A stretch of 64,000 nucleotides of DNA from Albifimbria verrucaria (lineage: Eukaryota; Ascomycota; Sordariomycetes; Hypocreales; Stachybotryaceae). Location of the stretch: assembly GCA_020081605.1 (NCBI GenBank), contig JAHREC010000013.1, forward strand, positions 372,001 to 436,000, written 5' to 3'. Each line of letters begins with the position of its first letter. Within the stretch, counting starts at the first letter, position 1. The notes under the pieces are model-generated. The model was not told the origin of the DNA, made no database searches, and saw only the letters and a program-made list of their open reading frames with translations. Both the position numbers and the translations under genes were made by a program. Positions 1 through 11,357 of this stretch are shown here, one piece after another.

Positions 1-152
1 TCGATTATCAGTTTACTGTGGTTCATAGTTGTGCTTGCCAGTCTTCTTAATTTGTATTTTCTTGTCTTAGCTCTTGCAACAAAACCCTCTGCAGATTTTA
101 ATGCGTGTAAATCATTTTTATCGTCTAACGTAACAACCTAGAACTTGACTCG

Positions 153-876
153 CTAGCCTTCCACGGCAGAAATGTTTTCAGCATCAAGTGCCAGCTCTGC
201 CTGATTATAATCGTCATCATTCGTAGGCAGTTGCAACTGCACCAAAGATATGTAAGCAACAGAGAGGGCCACCTTGCTGTTTGCCTCACACTCGAGCACA
301 TGCCCTCCACTTTTTTGTCTGCAGATATAAAGTGCAAGTGATCACCGGCTACACTTACGCCCTGCAAGAATGAAGGGGACCGAAATCCGACTATGGTGCC
401 CTCGATATCATTAAATGAATGTGTTGCTTGGTTCTTGCCGACTTCAGCGAGTCCTTGATGCGGAGTCTGCTGTCCACCAACGGTTCGCACAACAATTGAA
501 CTGAATTTTCCGTGGATCTTAAATGACAAGTAATGATTTTTGTGCCTTCCATCACCTTCGACAAAACTTTGGCGAGCATCGTCTTGCTCTGAACCATGAT
601 TTCTGTCTTGGCTGTGGGTTGAAATCGCGTAATCATGGCGAATGGAGTGGTCGTTGTCTCATACGCGGACGTTTCGACAACTGATACCGAACCATCGGAT
701 CTCATTTCATATATCAGACCGTCCACTATGATCATTTCGCCCACCATATGCCGGAAAGTTCCTAGTCCAAAGTCTCCATGACGAAGAAGCTCTGAAACCG
801 CGAGGCCGTGATTGGCCACACCATCAATCAGCGCTGAGACGACAGAAAATTGATACAATTGATTTGGAGGCTCCAT
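153..876 (-). CDS. Alpha-acetolactate decarboxylase, two frameshifts
   Basis: Converts acetolactate to acetoin. The N-terminal part (876 to about 545) reads YQFSVVSALIDGV and LRHGDFGLGTFRHMVGEMI, the hallmark start of the AlsD/BudA family. The C-terminal part carries GDHLHFISADKK, with the HxH metal-ligand pair. The reading frame is broken twice by single-base losses. One is in the A run (plus-strand T 537-541), after which the frame resumes at NHYLSFKIHGKFSS. The other is near 302-305, after which it resumes at HVLECEANSKVAL and ends at TAG 153-155. With both repaired the length is about 241 aa, normal for the family. No intron is seen. It lies divergently from the acetolactate synthase at 1419, with a shared 542-bp upstream region. 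Family assignment is firm. Whether the shifts are real or sequencing errors is open; I favour errors. Confidence 0.88.
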
Positions 877-1418
877 TATTGAGAGTATGTTTCGTGAGAA
901 TTGGCAAATGGTTCCGTGGAAGGACGACTACCTGAATAAAATGCGTCATTTACGAAAACGGCATGCCTTGACACAAGCCATGGGGCATACACTATGCCCA
1001 AGACAGTTACTTCCACCAAAAGATCAATGGAGCATCGGTCGATCAACTGCTAACGTGTGTAACATTCGTCGATCAACCTCGCCAAAGCTTCCCTAAGGTG
1101 GCGTTGCAGGTTTGGCCGGCTACCCGATCATACTCGCCGAGACTTCCCCATTCTGCCAAGTCAACCAAAGCATGTTAAGCATCGATGCCCTACCAGGGTA
1201 GGAGATATGCCGGTCTCCACCATGGCAGGATCGTCATGATAACAGGCATTCTAGTACCTAGGCCATATTGTGCTCTAATTTCCTAGCCTACAACTTTGAT
1301 CACACTGCATCATCCAACGCATATGTCGGTCTAATCAGTGCTTCGTGCAATTCTTCCATCAAATCGTCATTTGACCCCAAGAAATTTTTGATAGGGTGCG
1401 GGAATCTCGACGAATCAA
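877..1418. promoter_or_regulatory. Shared divergent promoter region of the acetoin pair
   Basis: This 542-bp non-coding interval separates the starts of acetolactate decarboxylase (minus) and acetolactate synthase (plus). Its short open frames show no family resemblance. I see no convincing TATA box or named operator. Its likely role as a bidirectional promoter is inferred only from the gene arrangement. Confidence 0.5.
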
Positions 1419-3101
1419 ATGGCAACTGATACTGTGAAGATTGTCATCGACTCCTCCTGGCAGCCGGAGTCAAATATGTATTTGGGGTCCCAGGCGCAAA
1501 GATCGACTCTGTCTTCAATGCGCTTATTGATCACGATGAGATAAAGCTGGTTGTATGCCGTCATGAACAAAATGCAGCCTTTATTGCTGGTGCCATCGGC
1601 AAGATTACAGGCCGCCCTGGGGTCTGCATGGCGACGTCTGGTCCAGGCACGAGCAACTTGGTTACCGGTCTTGTGACCGCTACGGATGAAGGCGCTCCAG
1701 TAGTCGCCATCGTTGGATCCGTTGCGCGCTCACACATGCTTAAAAAACTCATCAAAGCCTGAAAGGAATTGCACTTCTTGCTCCTGTCACAAAGAAGGCA
1801 GTGGAGGTCATGGTCGAAGACCAGGTTGCTGAGAGCCTTCTCGAGGCTTTTCGAGTTGCAGCTACGCACCCTCAAGGCGCCACGGCAATCAGCCTGCCAA
1901 TCGACATCATGAAGACCGATGTGAGCAAATCGAAAATCCCGGCATTCCCTCCCTTGCATTTCAGCCCTTCAACCAAGGGCCATCGTCTGCGAGCTTGCTT
2001 GATGAGGCGATTGCCATGATACAAGCAGCCAAATCACCGGTATTGTTCTTGGGTATGAGAGCAACGGAGCCGGCGCTGGTTGAAGCAGTGCACCGATTCC
2101 TCTCCAAACATCCAATGCCAGTCATTGAGACGTTCCAAGCTGCCGGCGCCATATCGAAGAATCTTGTGCATCTCTTCTACGGCAGAGTAGGACTGTTTCG
2201 AAACCAACCTGGAGACGAGCTGCTGGCACTTGCAGACCTGGTCATTACAGTTGGCTTTAACCAAGCGGAATACGACGCCGATATTTGGAACGCGGGGAAA
2301 AGATTTGACTTGATTCATATGGACTACATACCCGCTGATTGGGGTTATTTTTATGCACCAAAGCTGGAACTCGTTGGCTCGCCGGCACAGAACCTCGATA
2401 TCATCGGCACGAAGCTGACTAACATAAGCGGATTCCAAGACTCTGATGAAGCCAAAGCTATAATAACCAAGTTCCGAGCCTGGGAAACAAGCCCGAAAGC
2501 AACTACCATGGCTGATGGTCCCGTGCATCCCTTGTACTTCATCCGTCTACTTCGAGAAATGATGCCAGAGTCTATGATGATAACATGTGATGTTGGCAGC
2601 GTTTACATCTGGCTTTGTCGTTATTTCTACTCTTACGTTCCAAAGACGTTCTTAGTATCTAACGTTCAGCAGACATTGGGAGTAGCATTGCCCTGGGCGA
2701 TTGGAGCCTCTTTGTGTCAGCCAACGCCTTGCTCTGAAAAGGTTGTGAGCGTCAGCGGTGATGGTGGCTTCATGTTCAGCTCCCAAGAGCTTGTCACAGC
2801 AGTGCAGCAGGGCTGCAATATCACACATTTCATATGGAATGATGGGAAGTATAACATGGTTGAGTTTCAAGAGGTGAACAAATACGGTCGCAGTGCTGGA
2901 GTTGACTTAGGTGGTATCGATTTTGTGAAGTTTGCCGAAGCCTCAGGAGCCAAGGGTCTACGTGTTGTGTCATCTTCTGACTTGGAGAGAATTATGAAGG
3001 AGGCTTTGGATTACGAAGGAGTTTGTGTAGTGGATGTGAACATTGACTACTCGGAGAACATGGGTTTGATGCAGCAGGTAGCTACTGAGTCGGTACTGTG
3101 A
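1419..3101 (+). CDS. Catabolic (AlsS-type) acetolactate synthase, three frameshifts
   Basis: ThDP-dependent enzyme condensing two pyruvates to acetolactate. Visible motifs, in order: [17 protein letters not shown]; the catalytic-Glu segment [57 protein letters not shown]; and the ThDP-binding [12 protein letters not shown] with [13 protein letters not shown]. The WND-Y-MV-FQ signature and lack of a transit peptide point to the bacterial fermentative AlsS group rather than mitochondrial Ilv2. Frame shifts by single-base loss lie near 1449-1451, in the A run 1743-1748, and at 1977-1980. The three losses restore one frame of 562 codons including the stop, matching AlsS length. No introns are seen. 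Divergent from acetolactate decarboxylase, it makes a two-gene acetoin module. A bacterial origin is inferred from family and intronless structure. Confidence 0.9.
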
Positions 3102-3594
3102 ATAGAGAGTTCTAGGTGTATCCCTCATTTCCAAGGCCTTAGCAACATATTCTACATAGATTGAGCTCACAACTCATATCTCCAAGACAGATAATATCCC
3201 TCAATCACCCAACTCATAAAGTCGGCTACCTCGAAGCCACGGCAACAAACGCACTACCTCGTTTGGCAAGAACCTCCTTAGGTTCGATATCCATGAGTGG
3301 TATTTACAATTGAGACACCCTCCTAGGAAAGTTTCAGTGTATGAAGTAGAACACAGGTTGACAAGGGTTTCATTGGAGTGGAATCATGCGAATTATGATC
3401 AAATTCGATTACTCTCATATGAACCGCAGAGATGAGTTCGTTACATGAATGTTAGAGTCGTCAGGCTTCTCTGTTTCGTCATTATGTGTAATTTCAGAAT
3501 TTCTTGTAAAGGTTGCCTGAAACGGCCCCTCGAAATCGTATGGATTTGTAAGTACTGCAAGCAAGGATGGTTCCATAATCTATTGATTCGCCAT
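3102..3594. other. Convergent intergenic region
   Basis: This interval lies between the 3' ends of acetolactate synthase and the Fdc1-like gene. It is AT-rich and presumably holds both 3' UTRs. No coding signal or repeat was recognised. Confidence 0.5.
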
Positions 3595-5172
3595 TTACAA
3601 GCCAAATTCCTTTCGTCGACTAAGGACCCTTTTCTTGATCTCTTCAGGGAAACCATTCTCAAAATCACAAGTCACCCAGCCTTGCTTGCCTTGGTACTCG
3701 TCTGGTAAGAGACAGTTTGCCACTACCTTTCCACCAGTAATCTTCGTGCCAGGACCATGTGACATATACGGGACAAGAGGATAAGCAGGGACATCTTCAA
3801 AGTGAAACTCGTCCATAGCTGGTCTGCAACGTGTCGCGAATGCCCAAGTCACATCGTTCATATCGAAAGGATTGATATCATCACCAACTACTAGCAGGCG
3901 ATGGATTTGCATGCCGCACTTGTTACGGAAAACCAGGTCGCCGACCTTAGTACAGAACTCCTTGGCATTGGTACCCATCTCTGCCAGCTTCTTTCGATCA
4001 ACTTGCACGGCTGCCCAAATGACCTGCGTCTCGAAAAGAGCGAAGACTTGGGTCACAGGAATTCCGTTATCTTGCAATAGCTGGCGCATTTCAGCCGATG
4101 CAAGTGTGCCAATCATGGTATGTGTCTCGTCTGGGCCCAAGTTGGCGCGCCCAGGCACACAAACTGGGAGAATAGGATCTTTGCGGTGCGTAATTGCTTT
4201 GACATTGTAAATTGGCTGCTTCGAGCCCTCGTCGAGGAAGCTGTATCCATGCATCTCACCGAACGGGCCCTCTTTGGCTGTATCGGTGATGGAAATTGTG
4301 CCCTCCAGGACGATCTCACTGTTTGCCGGGACGTACAGGTCATTGGTCTCGCATTTGACCAATTCCAAGGGGAACCGCAGAGAGCACCGACGTACTCAGC
4401 CTCGGAGACTCCAGCAGGTAGTGGCATGCTAGCAGCCATGGTGGCGATGGGTGGTGCTCCCATTGCAATTGCAAAAGGCATTTCGCGTCCCGTCTTCTTC
4501 CATTCCTCGTAGATCCGGGCGATATGCTGCGGCTTCATGACGAGTCCCACAAGCCGGGTCTTATCGTAAACCATGGCTCGCGCAATCGACCAGTTCGTCC
4601 ACGGCTCGGTAGGATGAGGCACAATGTTGATTCCAAGCGTTTGGATGTAATCACCACCATCAGCCTGGTTTAGAAGTGGAGCAGGCAACTTGGTGAGATC
4701 GATGTCATCACCCAAAATTATCTTCTCCTTGCAGGGACCATTGCTCACGGACACGGGGAAGGGGCTTCTCGCCCTTGGCCGACAGCATCTTATCAATGAT
4801 CTCCTTGGGACCAGCGTCACCGTCGAGGGCCATATGACGTGCGAGTCGACGGTATGGCAATTGAGGATCGCTAGAAAAGCCACCCGGAGCGCCAAGGATA
4901 CGGAACAAGCCGTCTTGTGCTCCTTTGACGTTGTTGAATAGAGGGGCCTTGGTACGCTGCTCATATGCCAGGCGGATAGTCGCCGCAACCTCGAGTTTCG
5001 GATCTACCTCGCCTTGGATCTCAGCCAGATCACCATCTTGGCGGAGCGTATCAACGAAAACTCGAAAGTCAAGATGTGGTGGTGCGGATGTACGTCCAGT
5101 GGTGACACTCATCTTGCTTTGACCTGGCAATCTGACTTGAGAAGAACGTGATTTCAAGACTGATCGAAACAT
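3595..5172 (-). CDS. FDC1: Ferulic/phenylacrylic acid decarboxylase (UbiD family), two frameshifts
   Basis: prFMN-dependent decarboxylase acting on cinnamic-type acids. Visible landmarks: HLDFRVFVDTLRQDGDLAEI near the N-terminus; KLPAPLLNQADGGDYIQTLG; WTNWSIARAMVYDK, with the conserved Arg of the active site; and LEGTISI...EGPFGEMHGY, carrying the two Glu of the Arg-Glu-Glu triad. Further landmarks are DETHTMIGTLASAEMR and DDINPFDMNDVTWAFATRCRP. The first 20 or so residues are basic and could be a mitochondrial presequence. The frame shifts in the C run near plus 4755-4758 (net +1 or -2) and by one lost base near 4367. Repaired length is about 526 aa, close to known fungal Fdc1 enzymes (about 500 aa). 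Its cofactor-supplying partner is the divergent gene at 6025. Confidence 0.9.
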
Positions 5173-6024
5173 CTTGGGATATTTGTTCCAATCATGGGTG
5201 TCATCAGACTTTGGCTGACCTTTATCTTCACGAATTACCCGACATCCCCGCCACCGAGCACGATGAGACTGCTTTGTAGCCGTCGAAGATATGCTAGGCC
5301 AACTTCGGAATCACAACTCCTGTTGGGTGATTAAACAGTCTGACTAGGATATGCCACATGCGGACGGTAATGCGACTATGTCGTAGGTGCATTTTAGAAT
5401 CGCACTAGTCGGAGCAGGGACTACAGGCGAAGCCGAGCTCAATCAAGGATTAGTTGTCCGCAGCCCAAATAGTTTGGCCCACTCACTCGAGCATGCATCT
5501 CCTGAATAGAATACGAGGAACTCTGATTCTCGTATCCTCGCCGAAATCTCCGAAACTTGACCTAGCATTCTGCCTTTCACAGACATGAAACAAGAATTTT
5601 CCAAGATGTGCAACAGGGCGAAGACCCACATGAATTACATGAATGATGGCACAGCAAAAACCAATCCGCCTATTGGCTGGACGAGCAGACTACCTCTCCC
5701 AGTCCGATGGCAATGATTTCGCGCGTACTCGCCGAAGAGCCAGTGATCAACGAGATAAGCACTTGTGATGCACCTAGGTGTAGCGGGACTCTTAGAATAA
5801 ACTAATTGTTGCACTTGGATAGCTAATCATCGTGGGCTAATTAACGACGATGATTTCGCCAGGATCTGCCCGGCTTTGTTTACTTACCGACTTCCGATCG
5901 ACTTCCAAGGAGCTCAGAGCATACATAGAAACACAAACAACGTCCTCGTTATAGAAAGATTTAAGAAACCAACCAAACATACTCGCACTTGCTGAGTTGC
6001 CCTTGAGTGGCGACCATATTAAAA
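5173..6024. promoter_or_regulatory. Divergent promoter region of the Fdc1/Pad1 pair
   Basis: About 850 bp separate the starts of the decarboxylase (minus) and the flavin prenyltransferase (plus). Short open frames here lack family resemblance. Head-to-head placement of enzyme and cofactor synthase suggests co-regulation, but no specific operator could be identified by eye. Confidence 0.5.
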
Positions 6025-6842
6025 ATGCAAAGCTTTATCCGCTACTTGAGACGACCACTTCTACCACGTCTAGGTCGGGGCATCGCGCTTATGGATCCAA
6101 TGAATCAGAGCAATGCGAGATGTATCGCGTCAAAAACACCCAGCGCTTGTCGGCGACGTATCATCGTGGCCGTCACAGGCGCCACAGGATCGCCTTTGGC
6201 GGTAGCCCTCCTGCAACGACTGAGAATGATGCAGGTGGAAACGCATTTGATCTTGTCCAAATGGGGAGGGGCGACATTGAAATATGAGCTGGATCCGCCA
6301 AACAACACACCGCGGTATCTAGAGTCACTGGCATCAGTTGTCTATTCACCAATGGACGTATCGGCTGCCATATCTTCCGGCTCATTTCGCACGGACGGCA
6401 TGATTGTCGTGCCTTGCAGTATGAAAACCCTAGCAGGGATACGAATGGGTTATGATAACGATCTGATCGTTCGGGCTGCGAGTGTGACACTGAAGGAGCG
6501 GCGGAGACTTGTACTAGTTGCGAGGGAGACACCCTGAGCACTATACATCTGGAAAACATGTTGGAGGTGACAAAGGCCAACGCAGTCGTGTTCCCACCAA
6601 TGATGGCATTCTACACACGTCCAAAGTCTGTGCAAGATCTTGTCGATCAAAGTGTTATGCGAATGATAGATTTGTTGGACCTAGGTATAGAAGAAGGAGA
6701 TGAGGAATCGCGCTGGAATGGATTTGACTGGGAAGGTAAAAGGCTCAGATTTCTTAGTATTTATGCATCACGAATCACAATACAAATAAAAGCGCATCAA
6801 GCCAGACACTTTAATTTGACGGCTGAGATTTGCCATCGGTAG
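6025..6842 (+). CDS. PAD1: Flavin prenyltransferase (UbiX/Pad1), one frameshift
   Basis: Makes prenylated FMN, the cofactor of UbiD/Fdc1 decarboxylases. Visible motifs: RRIIVAVTGATGSPLAVALLQRL, the flavin-binding Rossmann start; HLILSKWGG; DGMIVVPCSMKTLAGIRMGY; and IVRAASVTLKERRRLVLVARETP, all diagnostic of UbiX/Pad1. A one-base loss in the CCC run near 6532-6534 creates an early TGA. The frame resumes with LSTIHLENMLEVTKANAVVF and KSVQDLVDQSVMRMIDLLDLG. The basic first 40 residues (QSFIRYLRRPLLPRLGRG) resemble a mitochondrial targeting sequence. The normal family end near WNGFDWEGK is followed by about 30 extra residues, so the last exon boundary is uncertain; a GTAAAA donor-like site lies there. 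Confidence 0.9.
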
Positions 6843-7374
6843 GAAAAGACGTCATAAAAGTGTACTGTTGATAGCACGAGAATAACCCCAAGATGCCACG
6901 TGCGGCAGTATAGTAAGGCAAAGAAATTGTTATTTTGTTTGCAGTCAATAGAATGATGAATACTAAACCAATCATCCTCCATGTCAAAGCTAAAAAATCA
7001 CATCATGTAGGCTGATTGAAATACCAGCGGTCTGGGTATTAGTTTATAATAGCAGGGCGGTCAAGCATTGCAACATCCCGGCACGATGGCTTACATGCCC
7101 GGCTATTACAAGCCGAGATTAATATCCTAGATTGTTCTTAAATAAATCCTTGGCAAATGTGTCGCTAAGCCCTCTCAGCTCTGCTCGGGGTGCCTTTCTG
7201 ATATTCCATGGATAACACGTTCTAACCGTGTTCCTGAGCACTGAAACGCAAAATTCAAGTCATGACTTTCATGTAATCATCCATAGTTCACATTAAACCA
7301 TGGCACATGGTTAAATTTAAATCCCTTACTTATTGCATCCAAACGCTCTCGATTTGATCATCTATTTTAGGCCA
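6843..7374. other. AT-rich intergenic region
   Basis: Convergent 3' regions of the Pad1-like gene and the SMP-30-like gene. No gene, repeat or RNA was recognised. Confidence 0.5.
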
Positions 7375-8391
7375 CTACGGACGCGTGTTGACAGAGACAA
7401 TCTTTGCTCCTTCCGTCACTGTACCATTGACAGGCATCGCAAGAGCTCCAGAAGTAACTACATAGAAGGTATCCTTTGTCTTTCCATGGCCAAAAGCCAA
7501 GGCAGTAGAGCCCGCGACTGTCAATTCGCCGATGCTACCGACAACAGTCTTCCACTCCCCAGTTTTAACATCCAAAAAGACGACCGAGTTGTCGAAGTTG
7601 CTTGCAGCATAAATGTTGCCATGGGTGTCGAAATCAAAATCATCAAGAAAGCGGACATTTTGGATAAATCTGCAACAAGATCTGGCTTGGCACCCTGGCT
7701 GGAAAGCCTTCAGCTGTGATGGCGATGCGGTAGATGGAGACGAGGTCGGAGTTGGTGAAGTAGAGATGTTGTTGGCGAATCTTGATGCCGTTGACGCCAA
7801 AGCTGGATGCAGAGCGGGCAGCCATTTCCGGGAATACAAAGGCCGAAGTATCGAAGTGTCCTGAGGACATATCCAGCCGGCCTACTAGTCCGTTAAACGA
7901 ATCGGAGACTAGGAAGGCATCCTTTTCGCCAGGGATCTGAACTACGCCATTCAGAAACTTGCTGTTCTTGGACATGTCGCTGATCTTCTTCACCTTCACC
8001 TTGGCCTGGTTACGTTTGTTGTTAAACTCGATGGTCCAAGCACTGAAAGTTCCCTCGATTGGCTTGCTGAGAGCAGTCGCGTTACTGCCAACCACGATGT
8101 AGGTCTCGGGCTTGCCTGGTCTCTCAGGAACCTTGCTGATGCCTAGGAGGCCTCCAATTGCGGGTATGCTAACAAGCTCCTCGAGGTGAGGACTACAACC
8201 TGATGGATTTTGAATAGTGTAGATGGTAGCTGAGGGCCACATCTGGGTTCCCAGCAAATCTCCATTGCCACGGACAACGACACTTTCCAACCAAGTGCCA
8301 AGGGAAGCTGTCCCAGTGTTTTCGCAGGGAGTAGTTCACCCTGTGCTAGACCCGAGATGGCAGCAAGCGCAAGAAGGCAGTTGAACAACAT
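7375..8391 (-). CDS. Secreted SMP-30/gluconolactonase-like beta-propeller protein, about three frameshifts
   Basis: Starts with a clear signal peptide (LLALAAISGLAQG), followed by segments typical of fungal SMP-30/strictosidine-synthase-like propellers: ESVVVRGNGDLLGTQMWP, FLNGVVQIPGEKDAFLVSDS, GVNGIKIRQQHLYFTNSD and FDFDTHGNIYAASNFDN. One base is lost at 8300-8301, between the leader and the propeller. Two more losses are inferred between about 7668 and 7700, where the text shifts from TAEGFPARVP to FIQNVRFLDDFD. Repaired length is about 339 aa. The substrate is unknown; related proteins are lactonases or esterases acting outside the cell. There is no linked pathway. Confidence 0.75.
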
Positions 8392-9918
8392 GATGATGGT
8401 AGGGAATTGAAAAGAATGACTAAATTGATGCGTTTGCTTAAAGAGAGGAATGGCACGTTCCTGGAGGAATTGGCCAAGTGGAATCTACACGATACTTATA
8501 GCAGGGCCCTTGCTATGGCCTCCGGTTTGCATCACTACTTTCCAAGCCATAAATTATGTACATGCGCATCCTCCAACTCCGATCATACACTAATGTAGCC
8601 GGATGACTCGGCGATCAGGTGTTAAATTACTTGCAGGCCCTAGTCCATGGGAAGAACTGGCAGCTCAGCTCACACGAAAGAAGATGCCCCGTTGGGGTGT
8701 TCCACAGTTGTCATTTACAACAGCAGGAATACACTGTATGGATTCTATAAGCACATTGGGTTTATATGCGTTTACTGGAACATCATACATTGTAACATCA
8801 AACATCACAGTCATGATTAGGTTACAGATATCTGAAGGCAGGTTAAGTGGTTTGCAACGCCCAACAATATCAGCGGAGAAGTTCGGCGATGTTTCCTTTG
8901 GGAAATTTAGTCTTATTTCTTAAGAATATCATTGAGCATAGCTGCTTGTAATTAAGCCGGTTCAGGATCCATACATACGGCCTTTAGCCTATTACGGTCA
9001 GTTCATCCCACGATGGGCCCGAGTTATCGGCGAATCACTTATCTGCAGCCAGCCGTGTCGCGGGCAGATCTAACAAATCTAATCTTGCATGCTACGCCTG
9101 CAAGGGGCTGACTTATTGTGAGATTCACGTAATGCGACAACGTCATCCATTGAATTGTGCGGTGGTTGCTCCGAGGCACAGTCCATTTTGCTGATACAAG
9201 AGGGTTCTGCAGGGTAGGGTGAAAGTAAAGCTGCTGCTTTCTGTGGTTAACCCACGAGAAGCCTCGTAGATAGTGTAGCGGATGTTCTTGACACCCGGTC
9301 TCGTTGTCATAGAGATCATCATGCGTCACAGAAACTTAGTTGTTTCCGCACTTATGACTGGGTGGAAGAAGTTCGCTGCTCGGACAGCAAAAAGGGTGGA
9401 CGAATGCGTGGCCAGTAGCAGGCACGGGATAAATTAACATTGTTTGACATAATGCAAAATATACTCGTAAGTCCGTGTCATTACCATTTCCGTATTTAGA
9501 CTGACTGGCACCGGCCTTCTCCGTTTCTTTTAAGTGACGAAGGCTTTCGCGTTCAGAAATAGCTTTGGTAGTAATTGAGCGAGGTAGTGGACGTTAACCA
9601 CCCCGGCATCATGAAAAACATTTAATTTAATGTCTGAGATTTCTGAAGGTTCTGAAAAATGGTGTAGCGAGGGCATAAGACCTCTCTATCGTCAGATGTA
9701 TGAGATGATGGAACTTTCCTATAGTCCTGAAGTTCACTAATAAAGGCCTATTAGATGTTCAGAAAGCGTAAATGGGGTTTACACGAAGCATTTATTTTTA
9801 CTGCTATAAATCACAGAAGTTCATTATCTTGGATAGCTGGGAAGAGTTCATCCTATCACGATTGAATCATATACTTTTTGAGTCCTCATAGGCCAGTAAT
9901 TTGGTATGTTGTATACAG
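8392..9918. other. Gene-poor region
   Basis: About 1.5 kb in which only short, unconvincing open frames occur (for example plus 8603-8923). None resembles a known family. It contains the upstream region of the SMP-30-like gene and the 3' flank of the cupin gene. No repeat was recognised. Confidence 0.45.
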
Positions 9919-11357
9919 CTATTGGCTTCTTCCACAAGCCTTCTCCCATTCTTTCTGTATTATCCTTCGGAAATCTGTGAATGACTTGTCGCTGTTTGGG
10001 AAACTTGTGCGTGTTTCCTCTCCTGTCAATCCATCGAAATCCGTCAAAGTGTACGTTGTCTTGATCCTCATATCTATACGTCATTAATTGCATGTTCTCT
10101 GCAGTTTCTAGAACATCAACAAGGATCACTTACCGATAGCATTGTATAGTGCAGCAAACTGTAGGTGTTGTGTTGTGAAGCTGATGGATTTGATAATTGT
10201 TCTCACCAATCCAAGTGACATCGCCCTTGCGCAGGCTGGCGCTACCAACACGAAACGGTTTAGTGAGTGAGTTGTACCAGGTGCAGTTAATGCTTCCGTG
10301 GAGCACCTTGATGACAGCACAAGCGTTGCCATGATCATGGATGGGTGAGTAGTGCATACTGGGCCAAATTTCAAGGACATAGGGGATGCCAGGCGAGTCG
10401 CCCTACCACTCTTATGTTAGCAGATGTGCCATGCGTCGTGAGGCGTGATTCCTACCAGATTGTAACCCAGGGTGATTCGAAGATACGTGCCTCTGGGGTC
10501 CTTGGTGAACTCCCTTCCTTGGCCTTTTCTGCAAGCTTGTTGTATCCCCAGCAGCCTGGCGTATTGCAACTGTATTGAATAGCTTCTGCGAAGTCAGGAA
10601 ACTCATCGTCACCAAGGACAATTTTTGTGCCAGCCACGTTTCCATACAAGACCTGGCAAGCCTTTGGTAGATTTGCCGGGGCCGTGTATAGACCTCTGTC
10701 TAGGTCACTTAATGTGACTTGATCTGCAGGTCGCACAAATGGAGGGCGGTCGATGACCACAGGTAGGGGGTTAATGAGAGAAGTCAGGGGTATGTTGTCA
10801 TCTTGCCAATTTTGTACAGTCTTGGCTTGTTCTAGCCAGGAGAACTTCTCTGGCTCTTTCCAAACCATAAGGCCTCCATCATTCTCATACTTTAGATCAG
10901 CTTCAATCAACGTCATAGCTTTGCTGGTATAGTATTTTCCATATCGGACTTTGCCATTCTTGTCATCCAACGACAGCCAGTAGGTGGTCTTTTCTCCAGG
11001 ATTAAGCATGCAATCTTCTTTAGTATCTTGGTTGGTCTTAGTGACAAGGTAGGGAATGTTATGCTTTCCGGACTCGTTTTCAAAATACAAAAGTATCTCG
11101 GAAACACCGACAAGCAAGTGGAGTGTCGGACCACCAACTAAATCTGTCATCACTGAAAAGCTAAGTAGCCTCCTCGCGTCCGAAGAGACAGCAATTGTTC
11201 CTTGCCCGGAAATTGGGAGAACGCTGCGAGGAGCCACGGGCACATTTTCGGACTCGTTTGGGGCTCCTAAGTGAACAATTTCGGACACATAAGACTCGGA
11301 AGCAAAGCTTCCAGGAAAGAAGGGATTAAAGAACTCATGAATTGGTGGAGCAGCCAT
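9919..11357 (-). CDS. Cysteine-dioxygenase-like cupin protein with large N-terminal domain
   Basis: The C-terminal part has SMHYSPIHDHGNACAVIKVLHG, the HxH metal-binding motif of cysteine dioxygenase type I, preceded by EFTKDPRGTYLRITLGYN. About 210-250 residues precede this (from APPIHEFFNPF through GEKTTYWLSLDDKNGKVRYG), and I do not recognise that part. Two introns are clear: 10403-10455 and 10074-10133. Shifts occur near 10520 (one G lost) and near 10035. After the second, the frame reads LTGEETRTSFPNSDKSF and stops at 9919; without that shift the frame would run to 9848. ATG at 11357 is chosen because the upstream extension has only a TTG. The substrate may be a thiol such as cysteine, but the fused N-terminal domain makes this uncertain. 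Confidence 0.7.

Noticed and set aside
153..3101. Calling alsD and alsS true pseudogenes
   Set aside because: Their breaks are one-base homopolymer losses of the same kind seen in carbonic anhydrase and many others, with active-site motifs intact, so assembly error is the simpler explanation.
8603..8923. 106-codon plus-strand open frame
   Set aside because: No family resemblance, leader, or codon pattern like neighbouring genes; likely chance.
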